Shown here: in pieces, positions 12,399 through 23,352 of the stretch
Layout of the letters: every line of letters starts with the position of its first letter
How positions within the stretch are numbered: the stretch's first letter is position 1
Origin: Adiantum capillus-veneris
Taxonomy: Eukaryota; Streptophyta; Polypodiopsida; Polypodiales; Pteridaceae
NCBI GenBank assembly: GCA_014529385.2
Contig: CM043953.1
Coordinates: 92,000,842-92,060,841 of the forward strand
Length of the DNA stretch: 60,000 nucleotides
Direction of reading: 5' to 3'
Notes under the pieces: generated by a model
Seen by the model: the letters and a program-made list of their open reading frames with translations, nothing else
Databases searched by the model: none
Told to the model about the DNA's origin: nothing
Translations under genes and position numbers: made by a program

Positions 12399-12790
12399 TC
12401 TAACAATTTTTTTAAGGTGTACTTTGGCACTTCAAGCCCTAGATGCTGCTCCTATTTACCCCTTTAGAAAAGCACTCAAACTATTGTACCCATGGCTCAA
12501 ATATCATTAATTGCAAGGAATAGAAGAGAGGGTCTTTCAACACCAAAACAATACCGGCTCATTTAAAGCTTCTAATAGCTCAATAGTGGTTAAGCCATAG
12601 GCAAGCCCTGTAGGACTCCACTATTAAGATCATAGCTCTCGACGGTGATGCCCCGTTATCTACACGAAGGCAGGAACACTACAAGGATGAAAAATCCCTA
12701 TTCTACTTACTCAATTGAAATTAAATAATACCAACCATTTATAGCTAGCTTGAAGACCTCCCTTCTTGAGCAAGAAAAGAGAAACCTTGT

Positions 12791-12803
12791 GCTTTGATAC
12801 CAA
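12791..12803 (-). promoter_or_regulatory. Primer-binding site of gypsy-B (initiator Met-tRNA type)
   Basis: Read on the reverse strand, TTGGTATCAAAGC follows directly after the LTR end ...TTACA. It matches the 3' end of plant initiator methionine tRNA apart from one base in the usual TGGTATCAGAGC. The 12399-12790 stretch between it and gag is an untranslated leader with nothing else recognisable. Confidence 0.75.
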
Positions 12804-13543
12804 TGTAACATTTAATGGCATAGTAACTTGTGTGTAGCAAAAAATAACATAGACATAGTGAGCATTTCATTACAATAGATTCCTAATGAGCATAGCAAGA
12901 GTGCTTGGATGGAGACCCGGGAGATTCACTCTATATACAAAATGGGACTCCACTTGCGAGCAAACAACTTTAATAAAACCCCTATATATGACTCATATTA
13001 GGGAATATGATCCCTTTTCTACGCTTATATGACAATCAATGAAGAAAACTATCATATCCCTATCTTAAATATAAAATGTAGGTCTCACATTATCTAACTG
13101 ATAAAACTAGTCAAAGAGTATGTAGCATAGTGACTAGCAATGTACTAAGGAACCACTTATGTTGATAAATAGATGTACCCTCAATGTGTCTTAGTTTGAC
13201 TTTCAAACTATGTGCCCTATCAGCCTGCACTCTAGCTACTCGTCCAATTTTGACCCATCCAAAGATGGTGTAAATCAATTCTTTACTTGTTCCAAATTAG
13301 TCCTTATCTATGACTTGATTCATGCAAAATTTAAATCAACCCGAGTCAATTCCCCCTCCCCCCCCAAATATGATACTCCCCTCCCTTATTTTTAAGCTTG
13401 CGAGATAAATTATTGGGGGCCTATCCCTAACTTATACACTTATGTAACTTGTACAAAAACCCCCCTCCCCTGCCCTTACGTGGTGCAGTAAGTTTTCCGT
13501 GGTGAATCCCCCAGGGATGGAGAGAGCAACAAAAAGCATAACA
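12804..13543 (-). repeat. Probable 5' LTR of gypsy-B
   Basis: The inner end, next to the primer site, is certain in kind: TGTAACATT in plus orientation, so ...TTACA on the element strand. The outer end is a guess at 13543 (reverse strand TGTTATGCTTTTTG). TATA-like text sits near 12975-12990. No second LTR is present because the element's 3' half is missing. Confidence 0.4.
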
Positions 13544-13584
13544 CCTAGTTAGATAGGCATAAAAAATACTTCAAAAGAGAGAGA

Positions 13585-15012
13585 AATTAAGCTATTGACA
13601 ACAGTTGAGGACCAGATTTACATTGAGCCGGTCCCCCCTCCAAAAGGCTTTGTATTATAGGTTTCCCCCATCAAGGGAGACATTTTACAATACAATACTT
13701 TGTGTTCCTTCAATAACCTGATGGTGAAATGAAGATGGAAGCTTCAAGCACCATGCACACACTTATAAAACACAACATCAATTCCCTCACAGTCTCAGAC
13801 CCAAGACCTCACACACCTTCGAAGATGGTGAGAGCTAGTGGGATATGAGAGTAGATTGAGAAGAAGGAGTAGTCTTACAAGAAAGAAAGTATATATCCTC
13901 ATATAATCACTCATAATAGCTTAGCATAGCTTAGTAATTAGCATGGTAGAGGAATGAGCATGCATTGGAGCTTGGCTCTTGGTTGGATTTGCATCACAAA
14001 GCCAAGAGTTGTTGGTGTAGGCCTCCCTTCTCACAAGCTTGGAGTAGGTGATGAGCTTTTATTAAAGCTTGAGAAGGAGAGAGAGTCTTCTTTGCTTCAC
14101 ACATGAGATTGTGTGAGTGTGTGTGTGATAATTCCTCGAAAAAATCAGCCCCCTCTCTCTCTTGGTCGACCCCTCATGCTTTTTACTCATGCTGACACCC
14201 CATTGGACCCTGCAAAGCCTAGCCAATGATAATTAAGAAGCCTAAGTGATAGCCTTGTGACATATGTCTCCCTTTCCCCTTTTGTGAGAGTTTTATGTAA
14301 TTAAATAATGCAATAAACTCTCATTGGACCCCTTAGTCTTCTGGGCTATAGGAATCAGGCAAGCCATTAGGCTGCAGAATGCTCATTGGACCCCTTGGGA
14401 GACTAGCCAATAGTCTTCCAGAGATCTTAATTCGTATTGGTTCTTTTAATAAGTGTTTTTAAATGAATTAAACTAGATTTACTCTAGCCTAATTCTCATT
14501 GGTCCACCTCTATGGCCATCCAATAGGATTTGAATGCACCTTGTGGGAAATTGGGCTAGGGAGCTGACATGTGTCCACTATGCCCTTTGTGTAAAGGGGC
14601 TTGCATGAGTGTGTGTGCATGTTTCTCTCTCATCCCATACTAAAAGGGCTCGCCCCCTTCTTCTTAGGAGCTTGCAAAGACTTTTTGTACACTATCAAGC
14701 ATCCAATTTTCCTAAGCGACCATTGGACTTAACCTTTGAATTTTGGAACCTTAGCATTTTGGAAGTCTTAATGGGCTGAACCTTAGGTCTTTGAAGCACA
14801 TTGCTTTTTGCAGATGGTCCCCCTTTGGATCCCTATTTTCTCTCCTTTGGATCCCTACTATGACTAGTCTGCTAGTCTTACCAATAGTCTAGCTAGTCTT
14901 ACCAATAGTCTGCTAGTCTTACCAATAGTCTAGCTTTTTCTCCCATAGTACTTCCCCATATTAAATGATCAATTTAACATGAGAAAATCATATAGGAGAA
15001 TTAGATATTGGT
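13585..15012 (-). repeat. Dispersed repeat R1, copy B (inverted relative to 5703-7110)
   Basis: See copy A for the shared landmarks. This copy also contains a small minisatellite at about 14872-14935, three runs of CTAGTCTTACCAATAGTCT. It is non-coding. At 15012 it abuts the truncated gag of gypsy-4. Confidence 0.6.
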
Positions 15013-15770
15013 TATTATGACATTGATGCTCAATTTATACTCCATAAGTAACTGCCTCAATTGAAGAGGTGGCATGGTTAATTTCCATATCGTCAAAACT
15101 AAGGTTTGCATCCCCCCCTTCCCAAAGTTAGTTCTCAAGGGTAGACCTATCTGGGTGAAAGCATGTTAACTTGTCATGCTTTTTCATGTCCCAGACAATG
15201 CTAACTAGCACAATTCTAACATATGCTAACTAGTATAATAACTTGAGCTACATCTCCAAGATCTATGACATATAATATATCAATAGAAAGCACTTGAAAC
15301 AAGGAATCCAAATGTACAACCTCCGACAAATTTTGATATCATTTGTAAAAAATTTACCGGGCGCCCAACTTTTCGAAGATGTGCTAACTTGGAACTGCTA
15401 ACTAACACAAAAAGCGCGACAGGTTAACATGCTTTCACCCATCTCTCTTAAGTGGATTTTACCATCCTTAAAAAAGACAACATCTTTTGTCAAAGCATCA
15501 CTAAAACTATCACAATCCCTTCTTACATGGTATATACTATCCGACCAAATACATCTATTAACAAAATCTTCTTTGGGCTATTGTCTTTGCCTAGGAAGTG
15601 GCCCTGATGGTTGGCCTTTTTCTTCAAGCTTTGCAAGCTTCACCTTCAAGTCACATATTACCTTCACAAGCTCATCTAGCATAGACTCATCAAACTTAGG
15701 AGCTATAAAAGTAGGTTTTACCATTTTTGTCGGAAGTTGAGATGGATGGACTTGTAGTGTTTACTACCAT
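15013..15770 (-). pseudogene. Gypsy-4 gag, distal part (split by a MITE and by gypsy-2)
   Basis: On the reverse strand from 15722: MVKPTFIAPKFDESMLDELV, a Lys/Glu-rich helix, and a stop (about 15581). Then comes a zinc-knuckle-like segment, CIWSDSIYHVRRDC (normally CxxC at the first pair, here one Cys is Ser), and VVFFKDGKIHLRE up to 15445. After the MITE (15153-15440) the same frame resumes with LPLRTNFGKGG (about 15140-15110). The proximal part of this gag is at 39396-40415. This organisation fits plant gypsy gag proteins. Downstream protease and pol are absent because the R1 repeat starts at about 15012. Confidence 0.65.
15153..15440. mobile_element. MITE, 288 bp, with inverted termini and ATCT target duplication
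   Basis: The termini are GGGTGAAAGCATGTTAAC at 15153 and its near-exact complement ending GCTTTCACCC at 15440; similarity extends about 30 bp inward. Flanking ATCT occurs at 15149-15152 and 15441-15444. Removing the insert and one ATCT puts the surrounding gypsy-4 gag back in one frame, which is independent support for the boundaries. It has no coding capacity. A related right end occurs at 50345-50397. Confidence 0.85.
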
Positions 15771-17314
15771 TGATGGGGGCTTTTCACAAGCCAAGCTCCC
15801 ATACCCCTCTTCTCTCGTCCCCACCCCATGAAAACCCCCTCTTATGGAGGAAGTGATAAAAGGCATTGGAAAAAAGTAAGAAAAAATAAAGTATGATTAT
15901 GTAAATATATAAGAAAGGTAAAATAGGCCACCTCATGCCTGCAGGGTAGCCCATCCCCACCTTGCCTCCTTTTTCTCCACTGTTGCCCCGCCGGGTGTCC
16001 CTTTTCCTCTCCTCCACTCAAAAGGTCAACCCCCTCTCTCTTCCCCTTGTCCTTTCTCCTTTCTCTCTCCCCTCAAGCTACCCCACCTCTCACCAATAAT
16101 GCATTATAACTCACCAATAATGCACCCTAACTCACATGCAACTTACCCTATCTTCTAAAATAGTATACCCCACCCCCCTCTCTCTCTCTTATCATATCCC
16201 ATGACCCAAATACCCCCCTCTCTCTCTAAAGGGCGCCATATCTCTTGTCTTGTAGCTAAATAACCTTCCCCACACTCACACACACTCAGTTTCACTGAAA
16301 AAGGTGCCCACAGATCCATCCCCACCCAGTGGTTACCTGATTTTTCTTGTGTTCACACACAGATTCACCTCTGAACACACTCCCCCCTCTCCCCTCTTGT
16401 AATTACTTTATTCTCCATGTCACCTCTCACTTTGTTTCATCAACCCATCTCTCTCTCTTAGTCTCTCTCTCATGAGACTGCTGTTCTGGCACATATACAC
16501 ACAGCCAGATAAGTGGGGCACACAGTCACATGGCCTATGTAGATAATGATTTCTTCATTTCTAAATTCTTGAATTCCTCCCCCCTCCTCCCCTATATAAA
16601 GAGGGGTCACCATCACACTAAAGACACACACACCATCACCAAAAGAGTACACTATGCACTGTGTGTGCCTAGTGCACACACACACACCCACACCATCACC
16701 ATCACCGCAATCACCATGCTTGTCTTGAGCATGACCTCTACACCCTTGGGCTATGGAAGATGAAGGGAAACTAAATGAAGAATGATGGCCATAACCCTCG
16801 TGCGAGTCTTCGCCATCAACTCCCACCTATCCGCCATGTGCTCTACCACTCTCTCCCTTCTCATTCCCCTACCCTATGCTCCCCATTTCATCGCCTTATT
16901 CTCTAAATAAAGCTTGAGGTTTTGTGAGTATGTTTTCTTGCAATGTTTTGCCCATGTGAGGTGTGCGGAATTGCCACCTAGTCTTGTGTTTGGAGTGAGC
17001 TTGTGTATGTGTGAAGGGTGTGCGGATTCGCCATCCTTTTGTGGTGCCGAAGTACTAAGCCGCTATACCCCCTCCCTCACTCTCTCTCTCTCTCTCTCTC
17101 ACTTGATCTCATTCCCTTTCCTCTTCATCATTACTCCCAAGAATCCATCTCTCTTGGATGAAAACTTTGTTATGGTGGTGTGTTGTTTGCGTCCTAGCCG
17201 CTGAAGCTAGGTGGTGCCCCCCTGTTTGCTTTACCATGACAGGCTCGAGGCGCGCCATTCGGTCCCCGGTGTTTTAGAGGCCGTCGGGGTTCGGGGTTCG
17301 CTTTGCTCCCGTCA
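15771..17314 (+). repeat. 5' LTR of gypsy-2 with promoter
   Basis: This 1544 bp LTR starts TGATGGGGGC and ends GCTCCCGTCA. A clear TATA box, TATATAAA, lies at 16593-16600 just after a C-rich run, so U3 is about 820 bp and transcription likely starts near 16625. A polyadenylation-type AATAAA is at 16906-16911. A (CT)n run at about 17080-17100 varies between the two LTRs. Confidence 0.95.
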
Positions 17315-17316
17315 TT

Positions 17317-17334
17317 TGGTGCCCCCACTGAGGA
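17317..17334 (+). promoter_or_regulatory. Primer-binding site of gypsy-2
   Basis: TGGTGCCCCCACTGAGGA starts two bases after the LTR end. The same 18 bases occur at the same place in gypsy-3. TGG matches the CCA of a tRNA 3' end; I could not assign the tRNA. Confidence 0.85.
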
Positions 17335-17387
17335 TCTTTTCATGAAACCCTTCAGTTTACAAGACTGAAACCCCTAAACTATTGTGA

Positions 17388-18125
17388 ATGGATGAATGGC
17401 TGGCAGGATTTGCTAATTGGACGACAGAAGAAGAAGAGCTCCAAGCACAACTAGACGAACTCCGCATCTCCATCGAAGCTCGAGTGCCAGGCGTAACGAT
17501 AATCGATTTGCAGTGGGAGAGTCAACCAACACGCCAAACCCAGTGGATATACATAGGCCAAGTGCCAAGAAGAAGAAGGAGAAGGTCGAAACCATGTCCG
17601 CAACCTACAACCAACCAACAACAAAAAAATGGAAGGAGCTCTGCACAATAGAGAATCAACACTATTCTACTTTGAGAATCGGGTAACTCAAGTCACCGAG
17701 GTATTTATCACAGTCAATTTTCAAGTCGCGTCTGATGCTGCAGCACAGATAACAGAATCATTGGCTCACACTCTCACTAGAGAAACTAGGGATCTACTGA
17801 GTTTGTTTCAGGAAAGAACACCACCCTCTCCCACAATCTTGGACAGTGACTAAGCACCTCTAAGCTTCACATGAATCAGTGCAACCTACCTCAAGACAAA
17901 TCACACATACCAACACGTGTACGCTCAATCAAGGTAATACTGGACTTGAAGGCTCACTACCAGCACGTCATTGACACCATGCTGGGTGGGGAGCAGTTTT
18001 TTGAGGTTCTGGCATCAGATTAGCCATTTGTCTTACCTTTGGTATAAGGCAATGTACCGTTTGAAGTTTTAATCTATGTCCTAGTATAAGAGGATATACA
18101 CGCCTCCTTGTAAAGAAGAAAAAAC
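17388..18125 (+). pseudogene. Extra ORF of gypsy-2 between primer site and gag (unknown protein, decayed)
   Basis: Coding-like sequence in several frames starts MDEWLAGFANWTTEEEEL at 17388 and is rich in charge. From about 17660 it contains TEVFITVNFQV...RDLLSLFQERTPPSPTIL, and from about 17920 RVRSIKVILDLK...GGEQFFEVLASD, followed after a stop by PFVLPLV and VPFEVLIYVLV. The second segment clearly resembles both repeats of the extra ORF of gypsy-3 (25035-25466); the first resembles them more weakly. Stops and frameshifts make it inactive. I recognise no family. Ogre-type Tat elements are known to carry an additional ORF before gag; whether this is homologous is untested. Confidence 0.6.
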
Positions 18126-18179
18126 TTTTGCAATTTTGCAAGTTAAGTAGTGTGTCTTTCTAGCTCTCTCTCAGTAATC

Positions 18180-18344
18180 ATGGCAAGTGTAGCATTTCCA
18201 ACATTTAAAGGAAAGAAGGGGGAGGATTTGGTAACAGACTTCCTAGATGACTTTGAAGTAGCATGTGTAGTGAGCAACAAAGATACGGATGAATCCCGGG
18301 TTAGAATCTTTAAGCATCTCATGAAGCTAGAAGCTAGATCATGG
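18180..18344 (+). pseudogene. Gypsy-2 gag, N-terminal piece (5' of the gypsy-3 insertion)
   Basis: The ATG at 18180 opens MASVAFPTFKGKKGEDLVTD and continues as a typical gag N-terminal domain to the Trp codon at 18342-18344, where gypsy-3 begins. The same frame resumes at 27543 with YNALPQATKDDW. Gypsy-3 gag starts with an equivalent segment (PNFFGRSGENAGDFVDNLE), which supports this start. Confidence 0.9.
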
Positions 18345-18459
18345 TGACGAAGGAAATTTGGAATGGCGGCCTCTACACCAAAACAAACTCCATTGCGCCA
18401 CAAGGGAAATGAGATAAGGGCACCACCTAGTCTTGGAAGCGTGGGCTAGGACCGCTACA

Positions 18460-18525
<66 letters not shown>

Positions 18526-19817
18526 ACTATGAATGAAGCATTAACCTTAGTGTGTGTACAAGGAATGGATGACTTCAAACACTCCCAACACAAATAGCAT
18601 GTAGATTACCAAACAACCACTCAAAGATTAGCCAAGATCACATCAAGCACTCTCACACATATATAAAAGATTTCTCTTAATTAACATAAGTAAGAGAAGG
18701 AGAGGTTACTAGCATGAAACAATTTGCACTCTAGAATGTGCAAGAATAGAGTGAATGAATGAACTTATGGGCTCATGGTGAGTGATACAAAGACTCAATG
18801 GGGCTGAGGGAGGCTTGAAATTACAAAGGGGAAGGCCTCTTTATATAGGAAAGAGAGTGATTAGGAGTGAGGTTAAGATCCAAGTGTAATTTGTACAAAT
18901 GAAGCTTGATTAGGGACATTCAACCAATGAAGAAGCTCCTTCCAAGTGATTTGTTGACCAATTAGCTCCATCATTACTTGTGTTGTCTTCACTCCTTCCT
19001 CCATAGCTTGAGTCCAAGAGCTTCCTTATTTTAAAATGTAAAGAATCTACATAAAATCAATACATATCTAGTAATAATAGAAAGGGGTTGAATGAGAACT
19101 TATGAATTACAACAAGATTAAGCATGACTTGAGAGGTGATTAGAAGAGGAATTTTGATGGGTTTTTGAGCTTGAGAGAGAGGAGGAAGGAGAGGAGGGTG
19201 AGAAGACTAATGGCTGATTTTTAGAGAAGGTCTCAATGTGGAAAAGGAAGGGTGTGTGTGTGTGTAAAGGTAGAGGGGGTGGTCTCCACCACAATTGAAA
19301 AAATTGGCGTCCGCCATTTTGGCCATATCTTCTAGACCGTAGATGCAAAAATTATAAAAAAAATATGGCCAGAATCTCCAGCTCATCAGCTACAACTTTG
19401 ATGAAGACAACTTTTCTTGGATCGGAGTGGAAGTAGTTTTTAAAAATTCAGCAAAATCATGTGTCTGGTTCCTTCCTTTACCAAGTTTTCCACTTGGGTC
19501 CCATTTGTTTGAATCATCATATGGCTCCAAAGCCATGATGATATGAGCCACTCATGACCCTTGAATCATGGGTGCATGGCTCCACAACCACATCATATCT
19601 TTTCTTTTCACATTTACATATTTTCCCTTCCCTTTACCACTAGGTTCTCCCTCTACCTTTCACCTCCGGTGAACTAGTCAAGAAAAAATTCCTATCAAAT
19701 CATTTTTTTTAAATTTTTCCAAGAGGTTGTTCTCACTCTTTCTTTTATTGTAAACCTCTAGAAGCAAGGAAAACCAACAAAATATAATAAACAGAACTTT
19801 GTGATAGGCTCGGATCA
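18345..19817 (-). repeat. 3' LTR of gypsy-3
   Basis: 1473 bp. A TATATAAA box lies on the reverse strand at 18840-18847, and an (AG)n run at about 18463-18523 is shorter than in the other LTR. Almost all sequence is shared with 26054-27538. ORF-like stretches such as 19118-19348 are LTR sequence that occurs identically in both copies and are not genes. Confidence 0.95.
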
Positions 19818-19834
19818 TAGCCCCCCCAAACCTG
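19818..19834 (-). promoter_or_regulatory. Polypurine tract of gypsy-3
   Basis: On the element strand the run AGGTTTGGGGGGGCTA lies immediately before the 3' LTR start TGATCC. It would prime plus-strand DNA synthesis. Confidence 0.85.
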
Positions 19835-19858
19835 GCTAGGGGTATTTATGCCTCTAGC

Positions 19859-22800
19859 CTACTTTCTTTGATCTTGAGCTGACCTTATCCTGATGTGATA
19901 ATGCTTTAGACGCCATCCATTTGTCCTGGTCTTGTGCACTTTACCATCAATGTCTTGAAGTCTGTAAGAGCCATTTTTGAACTTTTTGGTGACCAAGAAC
20001 GGGCCTTCCCATCGGAAAAGAAACTTTCCATCCTTACGAGTGTCGAAGCGATTGTCATATCGAAGCACCAGAGATCCCTTTTTGATGTCTTTGGATGCTA
20101 GATTTTTGTTGAGATTTTCTCTGTGCTTATTTGCTTCTTGAGAATAGTGGTTGATGGCTTCTTCACGATCCAATTGCAGCCTCTCTAGATCCATGATCCT
20201 TTGATGTACTTTCTCCTTTTGAGAGCCTACCTGGCTACCCAATATTCGAAGACTTGTTAACTTCACTTCAATGGGCAAAAGCGCCTCCTTTCCATAAACC
20301 AAATGAAAGGGTGTGTACCCTAATGTGGTTTTGAAGGAGGTTCTATAGGCCCATAGAGCTCCATTCAGGTGTTTGTCCCAATCTTGGCGCCTGGCATGTA
20401 CCTGTTTGGTGAGAATTTTGCAAATGATTCCATTTACCTTTTCCACCAAACCATTGCACTAAGGGTAGTAAGGAGTAGAGTGTTGATGCTGAATATTTAG
20501 CTTCTTCATGAGTTCTCCTACCAAGTCTGCTCTAAACCGTGGTCCTCTATCAGATAGTATTTCAAGAGGGGTGCCAAACCGGCAACAGATGTGGTCAAAG
20601 ATGAAGTGACTCACATCCTTAGCAGTAATTCTATTGGTCGGCATAGCCTCAGCCCATCTAGTCATGTAGTCTACTCCCATGATGATGTACTCTTTACCTG
20701 ACTGAGTGCGTGGTAGAGGCCCTATGGCATCAATTCCCCATTTCTCAAAGGGCCCATATACCTTTATTGGGTTCTGAGGTTCAGCTATGAGCCGTCGTGG
20801 TCCTGCTTTCTGACATTCATCACATGTTTGACACCAGTATTTGACATCACGATGAAGACTTGGCCAAGTAAACCCAGCTTGTAGAACCTTTCTACTAGTG
20901 ACGTCGTGTGCAAAGTGTCCTCCGCACATATCATCATGACAAGCTTTTAAAATCTCTTCAATTTCACTCTTCAAAGGCACTCTCCTAAGCACACCATCCT
21001 TACCAAGACAATACAAGTCATCATTTACTATGCGATACCTGGTAGCCTTCCTAGCTAACCATCGCCTTTCCCCTGCATTCAAGTGTTTAGGAGCCTCTCC
21101 TTGCTCCAGAATGTGCATAATATCTTCCAAGTCCTCCTTGACTTGCTGAAGTGGAAGTTTGATGGCCACTGCTCCCACTATTGACTCATTTAACTTTGAT
21201 GATGCTAGGTGGTCTGCATCCTTGTTCTGGTCTCTTGGCACATGATGTACTTGTGCCTCCCTAAATCTCCTCATAAGAGCTTTGGCTTCTCTCATTTTAG
21301 TAGAGAGACGGGCATTTTTGCAAGCCCATGTACCTTGCATTTGCCTTACCAAAAGCATGGAGTCACCAAAAGCGTTTAATCTCTTAATTGAATTATCGAG
21401 GCACCAACAAAGGCCATGAATTAGAGCATGATATTCTGCTTCATTGTTGGAGTGGACATCTTCTAGAGTGATCCCTTCACCATGGATCCTCTCTCCCAAT
21501 GGAGATAAGACCACGATGCCTGCAGCTGCCTTATCCTTGGTTCTCTTGTATGCTCCATCAAAGTAGAGGCTATAAGCATTGACCAAAGCCTCTGGAGCTG
21601 GAGGTGGTGGAAGTTCCTTTCTCTTCAAATGGAAAACTTTTTCATAGCACTTGTTTGTTAAAATGTCGGCTAAGCATGCTCGAGTTGTTCTTTCAACCTG
21701 TATTGTATAATCAAACTCTTGAAGTCGCACCACCCACTTTGCTATTTTGTCAGAGATTTCCATATGTTGTAGTGCATAGGGAAACATATCCTCCACAGTG
21801 ATAATTACAAACCTCTTCGGCAGCAAGTATGGCCGAAATTTGGTTACCGCAAACATGAGAGCTAACACTAGCTGTTCCATCAGGGTGTAGGCTTTCTCTA
21901 TGTTTTCCATGAGGCGGCTAGCAAAATACACAGGCCTCATAAAGGATGTTTTTGGATCTTTTTGTAGGAGGGCAGCACCAATGGCCTCTTCTCCCACACT
22001 AGGGTTTACAAGGAATGTTTCTTCCCAACAAGGTTGGAGGATTACAGGGAGTGACCCTAACATTTTTTTAATCTCTCTAAAATGCCCATCACTTTATTCA
22101 CTCCAAACAAGCGTCTCTTGACGAGTCAGCTGTTGTAGAGGAAATATCACTTGGGAGAGTAAGTGTATGAATCTACTCAAATATCTTAGCTTTTGCAAGA
22201 AAGAGATTAATTGTTTGATGGAAGTTGGGGAAGGTAGATTTAGCAATGTTTCTATCTTTTCAGGATCTACCTCGATTCCATCAATGGACACTACATGCCC
22301 TAATAGTGTAACCTTGCTTTCCCCAATGTGACACTTGTCCTTGTTTAGTTGTCCACCCAGCTTAGCTAAACGAGTAAATCCTTCATCAATCTTGCCGAGA
22401 TGCATACTTTTGGAGCTGTAAATACAAAAGTCATCTATGAAAACCCTTATGGACTTACCAAAGTAAGGTTGGAAGACCATGTTCATGAATCGTTGAAAGG
22501 TGGCTGGAGCGTTGGTGAGACCAAAAGGCATGACTCGAAATGCAAAACATCCCCATGGTGTGATGAAAGTAGTCTTTGGTCCTCCTCTGCAATGCGTATT
22601 TGAAAGTAGCCAGAGTAGCCATCACACACTGTGTATCTCTCATGGCCTGCTACTTCATTTAGAATCTCATCTTGAAATGGGAGAGGGAAGTGGTCCCTCT
22701 TTGTTGCAGCATTTAGTGGCTTGTAATCCACGCACACTCGCCATTTACCATTCTTCTTTGGCCTCACCACTACTGGGGAGACCCATTCTGAATCTTCTAC

Positions 22801-23352
22801 TGGGTATATGAATCCTGCTTTTAAGAGTCTCTTCACCTCAGACAACAGTGCATTTTGTTGCACAACTACTAATCTTCTTAGTTTTTGTACTACTGGTTTG
22901 CTCCCTTCTTTTAGATGGATATGATGCTTCACTGCAGTGACACCTGTAATGTGAGTGTAATCAGAAATAAACAATGATGCATGCTTCTTGAGAACATTTA
23001 CAAAACCCTCCTTTTCTTCTTCCTTTATATCCTTGGATAACATCTCCTCTATGCTGGCATCCCACACATTCTCCATTTGGATCCTTGGGTTGTCTTCTGA
23101 TGAGGTAGTTTCCTTTATGGTGACGCCCATGACTTCGAGAGTGCTATCACTCTCTTCACTTGAACTCTCTTCCTCGTCCATAGATGAGGAGCATCCACTT
23201 GAGCTCCACTCATCAACTGACGTCTCTAGTTCAAGGTTCTCTTGTCGCCCATTCTTTAGGTTATAAACCACCTTCCGACTATGGCCACCCATGCGAGGCC
23301 TCAACTCCAAGTCTCCTGTTGCCCAATCTTGCCTAGCTCCTATACCCATGAG
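19859..23352 (-). pseudogene. Gypsy-3 pol: RT, RNase H, second RNase H, integrase
   Basis: RT (about 22870-22100) has WRVCVDYKPLNAATKRDHFPLP, MPFGLTNAPATFQRF and catalytic FIDD. RNase H follows in the segment starting 22063 (EEAIGAALLQKD). In that 534-residue segment a second RNase H spans about residues 160-290: Asp169 (LYFDGAY), Glu208 (SNNEAEY), Asp234 (AFGDS) and Asp282 or 284 (KDADHLA). Integrase has CQTCDEC zinc ligands, Asp445 and Asp505, with the Glu exactly 35 residues on, past a stop. The C-terminus (VLRYDNRFDTRKDG...GPFLV) is the usual tail; there is no chromodomain. Two stops (22094, 20459) and one frameshift (near 22575) break it. Confidence 0.93.

Noticed and set aside
16470-16826. 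118-codon ORF, repeated at 38525-38881
   Set aside because: It is present in both LTRs of gypsy-2, overlaps the TATA box region, and its composition comes from CA/GT-rich repeats; no protein family.
19118-19348. 76-codon ORF, identical at 26839-27069
   Set aside because: It lies in the two LTRs of gypsy-3; identity reflects the shared LTR, not gene conservation.
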